A stretch of 64,000 bases of DNA from Bufo bufo (GCF_905171765.1 NC_053398.1:49382323-49446322); one strand, 5' to 3'; shown: positions 35,146 to 47,514, counted from the stretch's first letter. Notes: generated from the letters alone by a model not told the origin. Numbers and translations are program-made.

Positions 35146-36707
35146 CAGGGAGTGCAGAATTATTAGGCAAGTTGTATTTTTGAGGATTAATTTTATTATT
35201 GAACAACAACCATGTTCTCAATGAACCCAAAAAACTCACTTAATATCAAAGCTGAATATTTTTGGAAGTAGTTTTTAGTTTGTTTTAGTTTTAGCTATTT
35301 TAGGGGGATATCTGTGTGTGCAGGTGACTATTACTGTGCATAATTATTAGGCAACTTACAAAAACAAATATATACCCATTTAATTATTTATTTTTACCAG
35401 TGAAACCAATATAACATCTCAACATTCACCAAATATACATTTCTGACATTCAAAAAACAAAACAAAAACAAATCAGTGACCAATATAGCACCTTTCTTTG
35501 CAAGAACACTCAAAAGCCTGCATCCATGGATTCTGTCAGTATTTTGAACTGTTCACCATCAACATTGCGTGCAGCCGCAACCACAGCCTCCCCAGACACT
35601 GTTCAGAGAGGTTTACTGTTTTCCCTCCTTGTAAATCTCACATTTGATGATGGACCACAGGTTCTCAATGGGGGTTCAGATCAGGTAAACAAGGAGGCCA
35701 TGTCATTAGATTTTTCTCTTTATACCCTTTCTTGCCAGCCACGCTGTGGAGTAATTGGACGCGTGTGATGGAGCATTGTCTGCATGAAATCATGTTTTTC
35801 TTGAAGGATGCAGACTTCTTCCTGTACACTGCTTTAAGAAGGTGTCTTCCAGAAACTGGCAGTAGGACTGGGAGTTGAGCTTGACTCCATCCTCAACCCC
35901 GAAAAGGCCCCACAAGCTCATCTTGATGATACCAGCCCAAACCAGTACTCCACCTCCACCTTGCTGGCGTCTGAGTCGGACTGGAGCTCTCTGCCCTTTA
36001 CCAATCCAGCCACGGGCCCATCCCTCTGGCCCATCAAGAATCACTCTCATTTCATCAGTCCATAAAAAACCTTAGAAAAAATCAGTTTGAGATATTTCTT
36101 GGCCCAGTCTTGATGTTTCAGCTTGTGTGTCTTGTTCAGTGGTGGTCGTCTTTCAGCCTTTCTTACTTGGCCATGTCTCTGAGTATTGCACACCTTGTGC
36201 TTTTGGGCACTCCAGTGATGTTGCAGCTCTGAAATATGGCCAAACTGGTGGCAAGTGGCATCTTGTCAAGCTGCACGCTTGACTTTTCTCAGTTCCAGGC
36301 AGTTATTTTGCGCCTTGGGTTTTCCACCCGCTTCTTGCGACCCCTGTTGACTTATTTTGAATGAAACGCTTATGGTTCGAAGATCACGCTTCAGAAGCTT
36401 TGCAAATTTTAAGAGTGCTGCATCCCTCTGCAAGATATCTCACTATTTTTGACTTTTCTGAGCCTGTCAAGTCCTTCTTTTGACCATTTTGCCAAAGGAA
36501 AGGAAGTTGCCTAATAATTATGCACACCTAATATAGGGTGTTGATGTCATTAGACCACACCCCTTCTCATTACAGAGATGCACATCACCTAATATGCTTA
36601 TATGGTAGTAGGCTTTCGAGCCTATAACAGGTTGGAGTAAGACAACATGCATAAAGAGGATGATGTGGTTCAAAATACTCATTAGCCTAATAATTCTGCA
36701 CGCAGTG
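35146..36707 (-). mobile_element. Tc1/mariner-type element, TIR with GCAGAATTATTAGGCAA
   Basis: The left end CAGGGAGTGCAGAATTATTA and right end TAATAATTCTGCACGCAGTG are inverted, with TA on each side. Each end has a second, inner copy of the motif (ATAATTATTAGGCAACTT at about 35339, AAGTTGCCTAATAATTATGC inverted at about 36505). Minus-strand transposase remnants include 36050-35790 (KGQRAPVRLRR, VLVWAGIIK, DTFLKQCTG). Stops and frameshifts make it inactive. Confidence 0.8.
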
Positions 36708-36924
36708 TACTAATGTATACCCTTATGCCCAGCAATTTGTGGCCAGAAGTGTCAAACACTTCAGAAACAATACATAAAATGCATATGCGACAACAGCACT
36801 AACAAAGGTCTTTTAACTAATATTTTCATCCCATAATTGAACACTTTAGGGGCATACAGATGAAGTTTTTACACACTACGTAACTAAAATAGGGCATTAT
36901 GCTAAATTCTTTAAGTGGTCTGTC

Positions 36925-37311
36925 ATAGGGCTCATTCAGAAGAATGTAAGGACTCCGTGCCCATATTGCGTACCGTAAACGGCAGGTCCGCAGTACACGG
37001 TAACTGGCACACTGACGTGAATGACTCTGCAATCTGCAGAGGTGAAAAAAAAGGACATGTCCTATCTTTTGCAGAGCAGAGGCCGGATCGGAAGCCCATA
37101 AAACACTCCGAAGTGCTTCCATGAGCTTTCGGATCTGTTGCTTCTGCACTGCAAAATATAGGACATGTCCTGTCTTTTGCTGTATATTGCAGATCGCTCA
37201 CCCATTCAAGTCAGTGAGTCTGCACTGCAATACAGGATTCACGCAGCCGGTGCCCATGCATTGCATACCACTATTTGTGGACGCAACAGGGGTCATGTGA
37301 ATGAGCCTATA
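36925..37311. mobile_element. MITE, TIR ATAGGGCTCATTCA
   Basis: The left end ATAGGGCTCATTCAGAAGAA and right end GTGAATGAGCCTATAG are inverted. The inside repeats 'ggacatgtcctatcttttgc' and 'aggacatgtcctgtcttttg'. It is non-coding. Confidence 0.65.
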
Positions 37312-37325
37312 GTAACAGGTTCTCT

Positions 37326-38374
37326 TTAACCCCTTCCCGACTGCCATACGGCTATATACGTGCCTATTATGCACATACCCGTGCAGCTAGCATGTGTATA
37401 GACGTCATGGCAGCACTTTAACCCAAGGCTGCAAAACGCCTTGGAATAAAGCTTCTGCCCTGCACTGCTGCTGTCAGGGACAGCATACAGTCCAGTCTTG
37501 CCGGCATGGGACCAATAAGAGAGGTCCCTTGCCGACGATCGCTCCGTTTGGTAGTCTATCAGACTAACTAATCGGAGTGCGGCATTTTGTAAAAATGCCG
37601 GTTTCAGGCTGTGATCTCCACACTGGAGATCACAGCCTGAAATCAGCAATTACCCCCACTGTGCTCCCATGCCCCTGATATCTTCACTGCTCAGGAACGG
37701 AGCTGCTGTCATCAGCAGAGAGTGTTAGCTGTAATTTACAGCTAACACTCTGCTGCAACGGGCGAAATCGGTGCTGGCACCGATCGGCCATTTAACCCCA
37801 TAGATGCCGCGGTCAGCAGCCTCCCATGGCATCCATGGGGTTGAGAGGGAAAGAGCTCCCTCTCTCCTGCATCGTCTGCATTGCCATGCCAACCGGATGC
37901 CTTACAAAGGTGTCCAGGCTGCCATGTATCTAAGGCCTGAGGGTCTGATCAGCCTTAGTGTAAATGTAGCACTGACTATACAGTGAATTGCAATAGATGA
38001 CTATTGCAATGCACTGTATAGTGATCAGGCCCACTGGATCTTGAAGATCCAGATGGGTCTTGATAAATATTTTTTTTTAAAAAGTGTAAAAACAAGTGAA
38101 AAAAAATATATAAAAATTTAAATAAAAATAAAATAAAATTGTCTTTTCTCATATCAGTTCATTTATGTCATAAAAAATTTAATAAATAAAAAAACTACAC
38201 ATATTAGGTATCGCCGCATCCGTAACAACCGGCTCTATAAATATATTACATGATCCACCGTGTCCGATAAACACCATAAAAAAATAAAATACAAACTGTA
38301 AAAAAAAAAGCAATTTTCATCACATTACATTACAAAACAAAAAGTGTTAACACCTAGCGATCAAAAAGGCGTAT
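37326..38374 (+). repeat. TTAA-ended hairpin-chain element, 3'-truncated copy
   Basis: It starts TTAACCCCTTCCCGACTGCC and shows the same row of hairpins as the complete copies. Examples are GGCTGTGATCTCCA with its inverse, GTGTTAGCTGTAA/TTACAGCTAACAC, and CTATACAGTGAATTGCAATA with its inverse. The first 350-bp module ('attaggtatcgccgcatccg') then begins and is cut off at the LTR-like block. Confidence 0.65.
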
Positions 38375-39958
38375 GTGAGGAATATGGATCACTATTTACT
38401 GGCAGCCATGATTTTCATCTGATTCACCTTTGTCAGTGTACATGCAAAATAAGTTCTCACTTCAACCCTCTGCTTGTCAGATAGAGGAGGTAGTGAACTC
38501 CACAGGGGTTCTGGCTTCAAGGAGGCCACATGCGTATGAATTCACACCTCACCCAGTCAGCAAGGAACCAAGATGATGTGACAGGAAGAATCTCTCAGCA
38601 TGAGGTCTAGTCCATTCCCCAGTTCAATCAAATCTAGTAGACAGCATGGAACTGGCGATTTATAAGGAATTATGAATCGCCCAGCCATCACAGGCACAAA
38701 CCGGAACATATTTGTGTCCCTGTGGCCACGATGAACAGGCCCGTGGTCTTAGTGTGGTGGTGGGAGGCCAGGGAAGGGAGATATACATATCTCCACACAG
38801 AAACCTAATAACGGCACCCGGAACCCAGACGGGTCTGTTGGTCCCAGAACCATCTCCCTTTGACCTCCTGGTCTGAAACTATGGGCCCTAAAGGGTTTTG
38901 TGGGTCCTTGGTTGCCAGGCCAGAAGAGGAGGAGGGGACCCTTCACAGAGGTGGGGAGGGGAGGGATCGGCTACAGGTCAAAAGCCCATTCAAGCCAGCG
39001 GGCGGTGTCTTTCTCTGAAGGAGGGTCACATCATGCCATGTGTTTAGAGGGACCTGCAACCAGCTGACATCACTGCCCTCCATGTGACTACAGCAAAGGA
39101 CTAATCATAACCCAAAGGAACATTCATCTACCCGGTAACTGACTTGTACTCTGTGTAATCCTGTTTGTACCATACTACCTTTGTTCGTAACCTCAGACCA
39201 CTGTATATATTCCTTGTGTATATTGTGTTATCTAGTGTGCCCTTAATATGATTAAATATATAATTTAATCTTATGCTGTCTTGTATCTCGATCACGAATC
39301 CCCACGTCCATGTTTTGGCCTAGTTATAAGCTACCACGGGTTGGTTTTTCACCCTATATATATATATCCCGTTAGCGGACCGGGCTTATATCAAACGCTG
39401 GTGGCAGATTTCCCGGGCTGAGGAAGCGCTGTTTCACTGGGGCAGTGACCAGGCTCCCTCAGCTTGTTGCCTCTCTGTGACTGTGTGGACAGGAGGAGTC
39501 AGTGTAAACTGTACCAAGCTGACCGTACATGCTCCTCCGGGAGGGTGTAACATCACGTCTCAGTAACCAGTGACCATACCGTGTCTCGTGAGCTGGATAT
39601 AATTGACATCAAGCGGGGGTCGAGGGGTGGTATCCATCGCAGCGTATGTCCCACAAAATGGTACCAGTATCGTGGAGGGATTACAATACATGACACCTGC
39701 ATGCTCGATATACAACTCTGGCCCAGTCCTGTGTGGAGTATTTGAGTTCAGTCTTTTTGGTTCACTGGTTATTACCGAGAGGGCAAACAGTAAAAAGACA
39801 CCCTACTCATACGGGCAGGAACCTAGTGGTAGCCGTTTCTATGTCAGTCTATGTATGTATTAGTCTATAGTCTCATGCAACACTTTAAATTTCCTTGGTA
39901 AACCTTAGAGCACAACATAAGCACAAGCCGAGGACGGCTTGGTTTTAAGTAAGGGGGA
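38375..39958 (+). mobile_element. LTR-retrotransposon-like block (possible 5' LTR and internal remnant)
   Basis: It begins TGTGAGGAATATGGATCAC. Around 39401 'aacgctggtggcagatttcc' looks like the LTR/primer-site junction of frog gypsy-type elements. 39402-39958 has no protein-coding remains that I can read. The block ends in the purine tract described in the next entry. The 38375-39400 part does not resemble the LTR at 39961, so the two may belong to different elements. Confidence 0.45.
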
Positions 39959-40616
39959 ATATAACACCCCAGAGTGGTGTTACCACTTCTGCACCTTGCT
40001 ACTATCTCTAATGGTCTAACCTCATGTCATCTTGTGTATTTATTCCAGGTCTTTTCCATAATGTGCATCTATAATAATGTTTGCAACTGTTTATCACATG
40101 TTATGTGCCTGGTTCACCATCAGGTGGCAGCAAATAGAAGTTCTAGTGAGTCTAGCTTAGACCCTGCTTGGGGAAGGTGTGCAGGGCACGTCTCTGCTGG
40201 ACATGCCCACGCCATCCAGAGCACCTTAAGCTCTGCTGGCCATGGAGGCCAAAGCTTAAAGCCTCAGGAGCCAGGAGGAAAGTTTCCTGGTATAACTTAA
40301 GAGTCAGACTACAGAGAGAAGAAGCAGCAGACAGAAGAAGCTGAGTTATACAGTCACTCTGTCAGTACAGCAGTCAGAGAGAAACAGATATAGCAGAATG
40401 GAGTTTGCCTGCCAGTTTCATGCTGGGGCCTGCTGGGACCAAGATAAAGTTTGAAGACTGTTTCTGATGAACATTTATTCAAATAAAGCTGCTGTTCAAC
40501 TATATACAAGGCCTGGACTCAATCTTTCTTTCAAATCCCTCAATTATTCTCCCTATTTATTGCTTCGGAGCCAAAGCCTAGGGTGCAGCCGTATCCAGGT
40601 AGGAGCACCGTGACAC
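39949..40616 (+). mobile_element. 3' LTR with upstream polypurine tract (gypsy-type)
   Basis: The polypurine tract AAGTAAGGGGGAA directly precedes TATAACACCCCAGAGTGG, which looks like an LTR start with TG changed to TA. An AATAAAG poly(A) signal lies at about 40484, and the block ends CACCGTGACACA. The sense is the + strand. No matching 5' LTR is in the window. Confidence 0.6.
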
Positions 40617-43205
40617 ACAAAAAAGGACATTTTAGGTTGCACTATACACACTCTACAATTCCTACACCTGGGACACGTTATATCGATATTGTTATGTTTA
40701 CATTGTGCTCTCTATTCTCTCTGTAATATGGAGCTCAGCTCACCCAATGTGATAACACTATCTGAGACAACCAGACCTCAGCGGTTCATGTAGCCTCTGT
40801 TTTGCCAAAGATGTATTGCGCTACTTCTTTTAAGAGGCATTGGAATAAGACAGCTATAAGACAGCTGCCAATAGACCTCAGGTCGTATACCGACTCCTAG
40901 TCGTCCTTTTTCTGCACCATCTTCCACTGGGATAACTGAGAAAGTGGATGGGCACTCTGATAGATGGAATCACATAGACACTGGGTACAATAAATGGAAT
41001 TTTAATATTGGATAAAATCAATTTCGATAAAATCAATAAACATACAATATGCTGGATGCAGAAAAAATTGAAAAAATGTAAAAAACTTTGAAAGATTATA
41101 AAAATCTATAAAATTCAAGATAATCTCCAGAATGTCAAATGGTGCAGAGGACTTGAGGGTAAAATAAATCCAGATAATAAATTACACCTAAAATAATGCA
41201 ATATGAAATTGGCGTAGTAGACCTTGGGGTATTATAGACGTCTTGTGTGATGGGACATATGGGTGAGCAAAAAACCTAAACAGGACGTATAGGTCCTCTT
41301 AAGAAATGATGAGTAAAGTTAATATATTCCAAAAGTGTATAGCAATGGAGGTGATAAAAACGTGATTAAAATAAAGAGATAATATGGTTGGTTATGGTCA
41401 AGAAGTATCGATTATTCTGTCTTGATCATTGTCTCTCATATTGGTATTATGCAGATAAAGTCCAGCTTGATCTATCTCGTTTGTTGAGGTATATCTCTAG
41501 TTGTTAGTTTGTAGTTGCCGAACATTCAACTAAAATAGCAGTGAAATATTATTGTTATTGATGTATTTCTCTGTAACTCAAATATTTCTCCAATGAATAT
41601 TACTTGATCAAACTGTTTAAACAGACTTGGTATAATGAAGACTAGTGGTACTCACATTTCAGTGTTCATTCGTGGCGTCCCACGTGGAATGGCTGAAAGG
41701 TAAGCTTACCTATGGCTGTATTTCATGCGGGGATCTCTCACTTGGATTATCTATGCAGCAGGTACAAAATATTACACAATATGGACAGGGCACTCAAAGA
41801 GATCCGGGACCATGTGATTGCACATAAAATGAATTTTTATTAGAACATTAATAAAAAGCAGAGCAGCATATGGAATAATGCTCAACCCAATATACACAAT
41901 TAGTAGCAGCAAGAAAACATAAAATACCTTACAATAAATCTATATATGGATAATATAATAGTATCGCAACACACTCAATATCTCATAAGTACTTAAAATC
42001 CCAGTAGTCCATTCGGCAGAATCTAGCTAGTAACAGCTTGTGCAATATGAATCAAATATATAGAATATATCCACTTGAGCAAATAATCGATAAAAGGTCG
42101 ATCCTATAAATAATCGATCCTATAAAAAGTTCTCCATAAAATCGATTAGTATGTTCTAAACAATTATCGAGACCAACTGTCCTGGTTAATACATGGAAGT
42201 TCTTATAGTAATGCGCCAACACCTGAATACAGCGGCGTCCCGCTAAAACAGGGTAGGTAGCGGCGTCCCGCTACTAAACTACTTGCAAGTGTTGGTTTAC
42301 TTGTGAATCGACTTGAAGATTCATGCCAGACCTCAAGGTGTATTCACTCCCTAAAAGTGCTTTCGATATTACAGCACTATATTTTCGGGAGACTGATGAA
42401 AATCACAGTGATAAACTGTAAATCGACCGGCCCTCTGTTCCTTTGACCTTTCAGGGGCTGTGTTGGTATCTTTCGTCAATAAATAATAGCGCACCTCTGG
42501 TCGATGGCAGTCGATGTTAGGTATTGAGTCTCTCGGCACACAACGAATAGCGGGGGATGTGGCACCAGACGCGGTATCTTTGTAGCGGTGTGATACTGTA
42601 TCACACTGTAGTTCTGTCGCAGTCCCGATATCCCGGCTTGCTACACTGTCAGCTCCTTCTCTTGCGCGTCCCACGTGTCTCAGGCTGCACGAAACACAGG
42701 TGTTGGGAGTGAGTTGGCTGAGTGCTTTTTCCTATAGCGAGCTGGTTACAGGCTTCCGCTGTTTGTAGATAACTTCAGTGAAGCGCTTCACTTAGTAGTG
42801 CATTAATCGATATTTGCCATCATATCTCCGGCTGTTATATCAAATGACCAAGTGTGTCGTCCACGCCAGACACGTTTCGGGAACTCTGCTGTCTCCTTCC
42901 TCAGTGGCTACACTTGGTCTGAGTGGTCAGCCGGGATTTATATATGTACTATCCGGAATAGCTGGAAGATATGGACTGGATTGGGTGGTGTAAATTGTAA
43001 TTTTCATTCCATTGCGGTTCTCTTGCGGTTTTGGTGCGTTTTTTTAGGTGCTTATGCGTTTTTTGCTCTATGGTGTCTTCATCAGCTGTGGAAGATCTTC
43101 TATGTTTTATTTTCAGTTGAGCATATTGCATTGTTGTTATATTTGCTTCATACTGAGATATTTCTCATAAAAAACATTCTTGAAAAGGGTCATAGCAGAT
43201 ATTAA
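40617..43205 (-). mobile_element. Probable Penelope-like retroelement ends (non-coding)
   Basis: Two related AT-rich stretches (about 40960-41090 and 41760-41900) carry 'ggaattttaatattgg' and 'atgaatttttattagaac' motifs. On the minus strand at 42904-42875 there is CTGAGGAAGG ... CCCGAAACGTGT, a pattern I know from abundant amphibian repeats that may belong to Penelope-like elements. No reverse transcriptase or GIY-YIG endonuclease is readable, so the class is tentative. Confidence 0.35.
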
Positions 43206-43258
43206 AACAAACTGACAGCTTGTTTGGTGTCTCAATTGTAATATCCCTCAATGGGGAG

Positions 43259-43868
43259 CAGTGGCGTAGGGATCGCCATAGCAACCATAGCAGTGGCTAT
43301 GGGGCCCTATGCCACTGGGGGCCCGTCCGGGCCGCCTTCTGTTGATTTTTTATTAATTTTTTTATTTACACACACACAGGCAGCCAGGCCCGAGCCGCGG
43401 ATCGCCCGCCCACTAGACTAGTGAAGTGGGCGGGGCGCGGTCGGTCCGCGGCTCGGGCCTGCCTGGGGAGAAGGAGTCAGGACTGGAGCAGGGCGCACGC
43501 GCAGCAGATGAGGTAGGCGGTAGAGGGGGCCGGGACGAGGGCGTACCTGAGGGACGGAGCCAGCCACCAGCACCGTAGGCCCGCAGCGCAGGAATACTAA
43601 GTTCCGGATCTTCAGATGAAGCCGCGGCGGGCGGGTGTGGGGGGTGGGGCCTGCTGCCGGCAACTTGCAGCGCCATTGTGAGCTGCAGGGCAGGCTAGGG
43701 GAGGGCCGAGGGCGGGCACAATTAGTGGGCGGTCCGTCCGTGGCCCAGGCCGGCTCGGGCCTGGCTGGGGAGGTGTCAGGAGCAGTCAAAGCAGCACAGA
43801 TAGAGGTAGGCAGTGGAGGGGGCCGGAGCGGGGGCGTACCTGAGTGGACGGAGCAGGGACTGGAGTTT
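43259..43868. mobile_element. GC-rich hAT-like remnant with internal repeat
   Basis: It starts CAGTGGCGTAGGGATCGCC, a hAT-like terminus. The GC-rich body carries a palindrome at 43390-43465 (CCCGAGCCGCGGATCG and its inverse). A partial direct repeat is also present ('gagggggccgg...gcgtacctgag' at about 43525 and 43818). No right terminus is visible before the gypsy sequence begins. The Pro/Arg-rich frames here are composition effects. Confidence 0.45.
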
Positions 43869-44393
43869 GGCTGACGTATGACGCAGTGGCATCGCCTCCG
43901 GGTACCACGTGGCGTAGTCGAGGATGACCAGGATGTGCTGGTGCCCTCTAGCTGACTTCGGTACTGTGCCTATGAGATCCATAGCGATCCGCTCGAATGG
44001 AACTTCAATAATCGGAAGAGGGACCAGGGGACTACGGAAATGTGGCTGGGGGCTGGTTATCTGGCAGGTTGGGCAAGACTTTCAATACTCTTCTACCTCT
44101 CTGAACACACTGGGCCAGTAGAACCGCTGTAGAATCCGGTCCTGCGTTTTCTGCTGGCCCAGGTGTCCCCCAAGAACATGTTGGTGGGCTAAATCCAACA
44201 CGAGCTTGCGATACGCCTTGGGCACCACCAGCTGTTCAATATGCTCACCCCGTAGTTGATTTACTCGGTACAGCATCTCCTGTTGAACCACAAAACGGGG
44301 GAACATAGACTCGGCCCCCGATTGTTGCGGCTCAACCACTACTACATTTTCCCAGGCTCGAGATAGTCGGGTCCTGGTGCTGTGCTGTACCAA
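43869..44393 (-). pseudogene. Gypsy integrase fragment
   Basis: An H-H-C-C zinc-binding segment is visible around HVLGGHLGQQKTQDRILQRF (44393-44082). After a TGA-type break near 44090 comes the start of the catalytic core, PKSARGHQHILVILDYATWY (43982 to about 43870), with the first catalytic Asp in the 'MDLIG' stretch. The rest of the core is cut off at the junction with the GC-rich remnant. Confidence 0.8.
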
Positions 44394-44399
44394 AATTAT

Positions 44400-44970
44400 C
44401 TCCGGAGACGTTGAGGTCTGACAACTCTGGACCCGGCGGCAAGTCCTCCACGTCTCCTACCATCACACTTAGCGGGGTTGTCTCCCCCTTCTCCACCGAA
44501 GTGGCGGTCACCCCTACCGCTGGCCCTTCGGACTCATATTCCCAGGGTTCTGGTCTCCCCCCTGAGCCAGGCCACTCTGCTAGGGTTACATCTGTCTCAT
44601 GTATATTGGTGACTCTCGCCTCAGGCCATAGTGACGGGAAACCGGGGAAGTCTCTCCCAATTAATTCATAATGTAGCGTTGTGGCGAAAACCACCTCATG
44701 AGTCCCCCTGCCGGCCACCGTTGATAGACAGACCAATGCGGTGGGATAGTCCTTTAAGTCCCCATGGATACAGACTACGCCAACCTTTCGGCCCATATAC
44801 TCGGCAGGTGGCACCAGGGCAGCTCTTACCAGGGATACCAGGCTCCCTGAATCCAGCAGTGCCACCGCCAGAGTCCCCCACTTCCACCTGGCACAGGTGG
44901 CTTTTGTCCATAGTCTCGGAGGTTCCTGTGGCACACAACTTACTGGCATATAATGAATGGCGGTAACCAT
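44400..44970 (-). pseudogene. Gypsy aspartic protease region
   Basis: An open frame from 44970 contains LAVALLDSGSLVSLVR at about 44875-44825. DSG is the aspartic protease active-site triad of retrotransposon proteases. HYELIGRDFPGFPSLWP follows and then an acidic linker. Beyond about 44400 the frame runs straight into sequence joined to integrase, so the reverse transcriptase has been lost. Confidence 0.75.
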
Positions 44971-44974
44971 AGTT

Positions 44975-45810
44975 GGTGTCCATGGGTTCTCCCCGATGGG
45001 GACTGTCGGCCCTTATGTGTCCAGGCTCCTGACAATGCCAGCAGACCACCGGGGTTGGATCTGCAGGGGGTACGTCTCGGGCGGGTCTAGCTGGCACCGG
45101 CCGCCAGGTCTGGGGTGGAGATTTCCGGGGTTTGACTGGCCCCCTCCCAAAATAACCCCCCTATAGATTTCTGGTGGCCTCGTAGCACTCGACCAGGTCG
45201 ACCATCTCCAAGGCATTACCCAGAGACACCTGGCCGATCCAGTGCTGGAGAGGGTACGGCAAAGCCCTCCAGAAAACATCCGCCAGTAGATGGTCCAGCA
45301 TAGCAGTGGGAGTCAAAACTTCAGGCTGCAGCCATTTTTGCAACCGGTGTAATAGTTCATAGTACTGTGGCCTGGCAGGTTCAGCCGGGTAAATTCCCAC
45401 TGATGGACCCGCTGGGCCCGGACCAACACATTCACCCACAGTCTCGCCAGGATCTCACCTTTTACAATCAGGTAGTCGGCCGCTTGATCATAGGGGAGAT
45501 GAAAAAAAACTTGCTGGGGTCCAGACGCCAGGAACGGAGCGACGACCTCAGCCCACTGGTCTTAGGGTAATTTTTCCTTCACGGCCACCTTTTTAAATAC
45601 CGCCAGATAGGTCTCGACGTCATCCGAGGGGGTCATCTTAGGGATCGCTGAACGGACAGCTTTCCGGGCATCGTGGGCGTTGTGGGACGCTCCTGCAGCT
45701 TGCAATGCCATCACATGTTGCAATAGTAGCTGGTTAGTTTCCTGCTGCTGCTTGTTAGCCTCCCGCTGCTGAAAGTTAGCCTCCACGAGGGCCTTCACGA
45801 CCGCCTCCAT
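44975..45810 (-). pseudogene. Gypsy gag, frameshifted
   Basis: It likely starts MEAVVKALVEANFQQ at 45810. A coiled-coil-like Gln-rich N-terminus is followed by KMTPSDDVETYLAVFKKVA (retrotransposon gag/SCAN-like fold). In other frames come PTAMLDHLLADVFWRALP and a zinc knuckle CWHCQEPGHIRADSP at about 45048-45004. The knuckle's last metal-binding Cys is replaced by Ser. At least two frame changes separate the parts. Confidence 0.75.
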
Positions 45811-45921
45811 TTTGTCGCAACCTTCCCAGCTTGATATAAGACATGCACTTGTGCCGGGGAAAACAAAAACTTTTCGGCCTTCGGGCCTGCCGTACTGCGT
45901 TTGCACGCATCCTCCACCAAA

Positions 45922-46459
45922 TGTGGGGATTCGCTCTGGTAGGCAGGGTAAGCGGACACACTACAGAGGCAAAAACAAGGTTGTAAAGCAAAGTTCAGTG
46001 TTTATTCACACATAGGAAAAAACAAGCCAAAAGTAACGGTGTTCAGTGTTGGTGCCTGTTCACACCACACAAAGTCCACAGTGCAAAAAGCCTTCACCTG
46101 GTCAGCAGATTTTCACCTGCAGTCCACAGCAGGCTTCAGAGGCCTGTTTCCCCAGCATGCGGATCTCACAAATAGATGGCCTCAGTGTCTCAAGACACAG
46201 ACTCCACAGCTTCTCTGTCATGGAGGATAATCCACCTCAGCTGAACGTGCTGGCTGGGTTTTTATATCCCAGCCAAAACCCGGCCTGGAACCGTGGGGAA
46301 CAGCCATCCACCCTGCTCTTTGGCTGCTCCCAATAAGAACTGGCCCGGATCGGCTTTACAACCATACTAACAGTTAAAGTGTCCGACTGCAACTGCAAAA
46401 CTGACACTTCAGGGAAAAACCCGGTTCTTACCTCACCGAGGCCAGGAACCTCGGTGACA
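45922..46459 (-). mobile_element. Gypsy 5' LTR
   Basis: On the minus strand it starts TGTCACCGAGGTTCCTGG and ends near 'gaatccccaca'. 'tttggtggaggatgcg', a primer-site-like sequence, follows immediately. A TATA box (GATATAAAAACC, about 46260) and an AATAAACAC poly(A) signal (about 46000) are in the right order for U3-R-U5. Confidence 0.75.
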
Positions 46460-47514
46460 CGTATAGTAGATAATTATATATATATATGAGGTGTGTACAC
46501 CAAAAATAGAAAACATCAACTGTATAAAAACATGACATGTGGAAAAAAATACATATATACCTTATATCCGAAGCCTATATACTGTATATATTAGGATGTA
46601 TAAATAGACCTATCTTTTGCGTAAAGTGTTCGAGATTCTGCCCTATTGGTGAGAGAGATGTTAGTTTACTTGTGCATTTATTAACCAAGCTCATTTGGTA
46701 ATCCCGGCACCTGATGAAGACGTGTATAAAAACCTTGGCATATCACTGTTGTTTTATTACTGCTTACTACTGCTCCTGAGGAAGGGGTTTTGGATGACCC
46801 CGAAACACGTTGAGATGCACCTGTTGTTCTAATAAAGGAATTGACAAGAAGTACCTCCTCTAAGAGTGCTGTTTCTTCCTAAGATCCTACAAGAGATCCG
46901 GGTGAGTGAGGCAGTTCTGTAGGTGTCTTGAGCTTTATCCTGCAGAACCCCTCCCTAGTGAAGTGAGTTGATTTGAATTTTAATTTCTATTTCACTTTGT
47001 ATTGTTTTTATTGTCTAACTCTCAGTATGCTACTCATTGCGGATTGAATGTCTGCTAGTGGTATTCCGATACTCTCAAGGAAACTGAAGAAACCTTTTTA
47101 ACCTACGTTTTTTTCACTCCCCCTGATACACTATATTATTCCTATGGGATATTGCATCTCCTACCAAGACACTGTAGCATTAACCTGATATAATAGATTG
47201 GCAGCAACAGTTGGGTCACCATTTTAGGTATATGTGTATCTGTATATATATATCGCACCCTTCTGTGTCTCCTACCGTTAATGTAGCGGGTATTCCGCAC
47301 ATAGGTGACCACCACTGGCAGCCTCTCTGCACCACAACACCATACCTTATGCCATTTTTCTCCATTTTTATATACACTTTATCTCAATTTTTACAATATA
47401 ACTTCCTCTAGATCCACCCTTTGGTGCCCCGCCAGTTACTCCCTGACTCCACCTGAATTCCTTTCAGGGGTGTCTTCGACTAACCCTCTACTCTTTTTCC
47501 CCCATTCATAACCC
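46460..47514 (+). mobile_element. Probable Penelope-like non-coding segment
   Basis: It contains CTGAGGAAGGGG ... GACCCCGAAACACGTTG at 46776-46811 on the + strand, the same motif pattern as at 42904-42875 but in the opposite orientation. 'ctaataaaggaattgacaag' and a direct-repeat-like 'aagagatccgggtgagtgag' (compare 41800) follow. No coding sequence is readable. The class is inferred. Confidence 0.35.

Larger units (their letters stand above)
43869..46459 (-). mobile_element. Gypsy LTR retrotransposon, minus strand, internally deleted and truncated
   Basis: Reading leftwards from 46459: 5' LTR, gag, protease, then integrase, ending at about 43869 against the GC-rich remnant. The reverse transcriptase and RNase H that should lie between protease and integrase are missing. 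The 3' LTR is missing too. Confidence 0.85.

Noticed and set aside
43413..43874. Pro/Arg/Ser-rich open frames on both strands
   Set aside because: They are explained by high GC content of a hAT-like remnant with an internal duplication; no domain is present.
46708..46740. CTGATGA motif as a second hammerhead core
   Set aside because: No stem II and no GAAA follow at a suitable distance.
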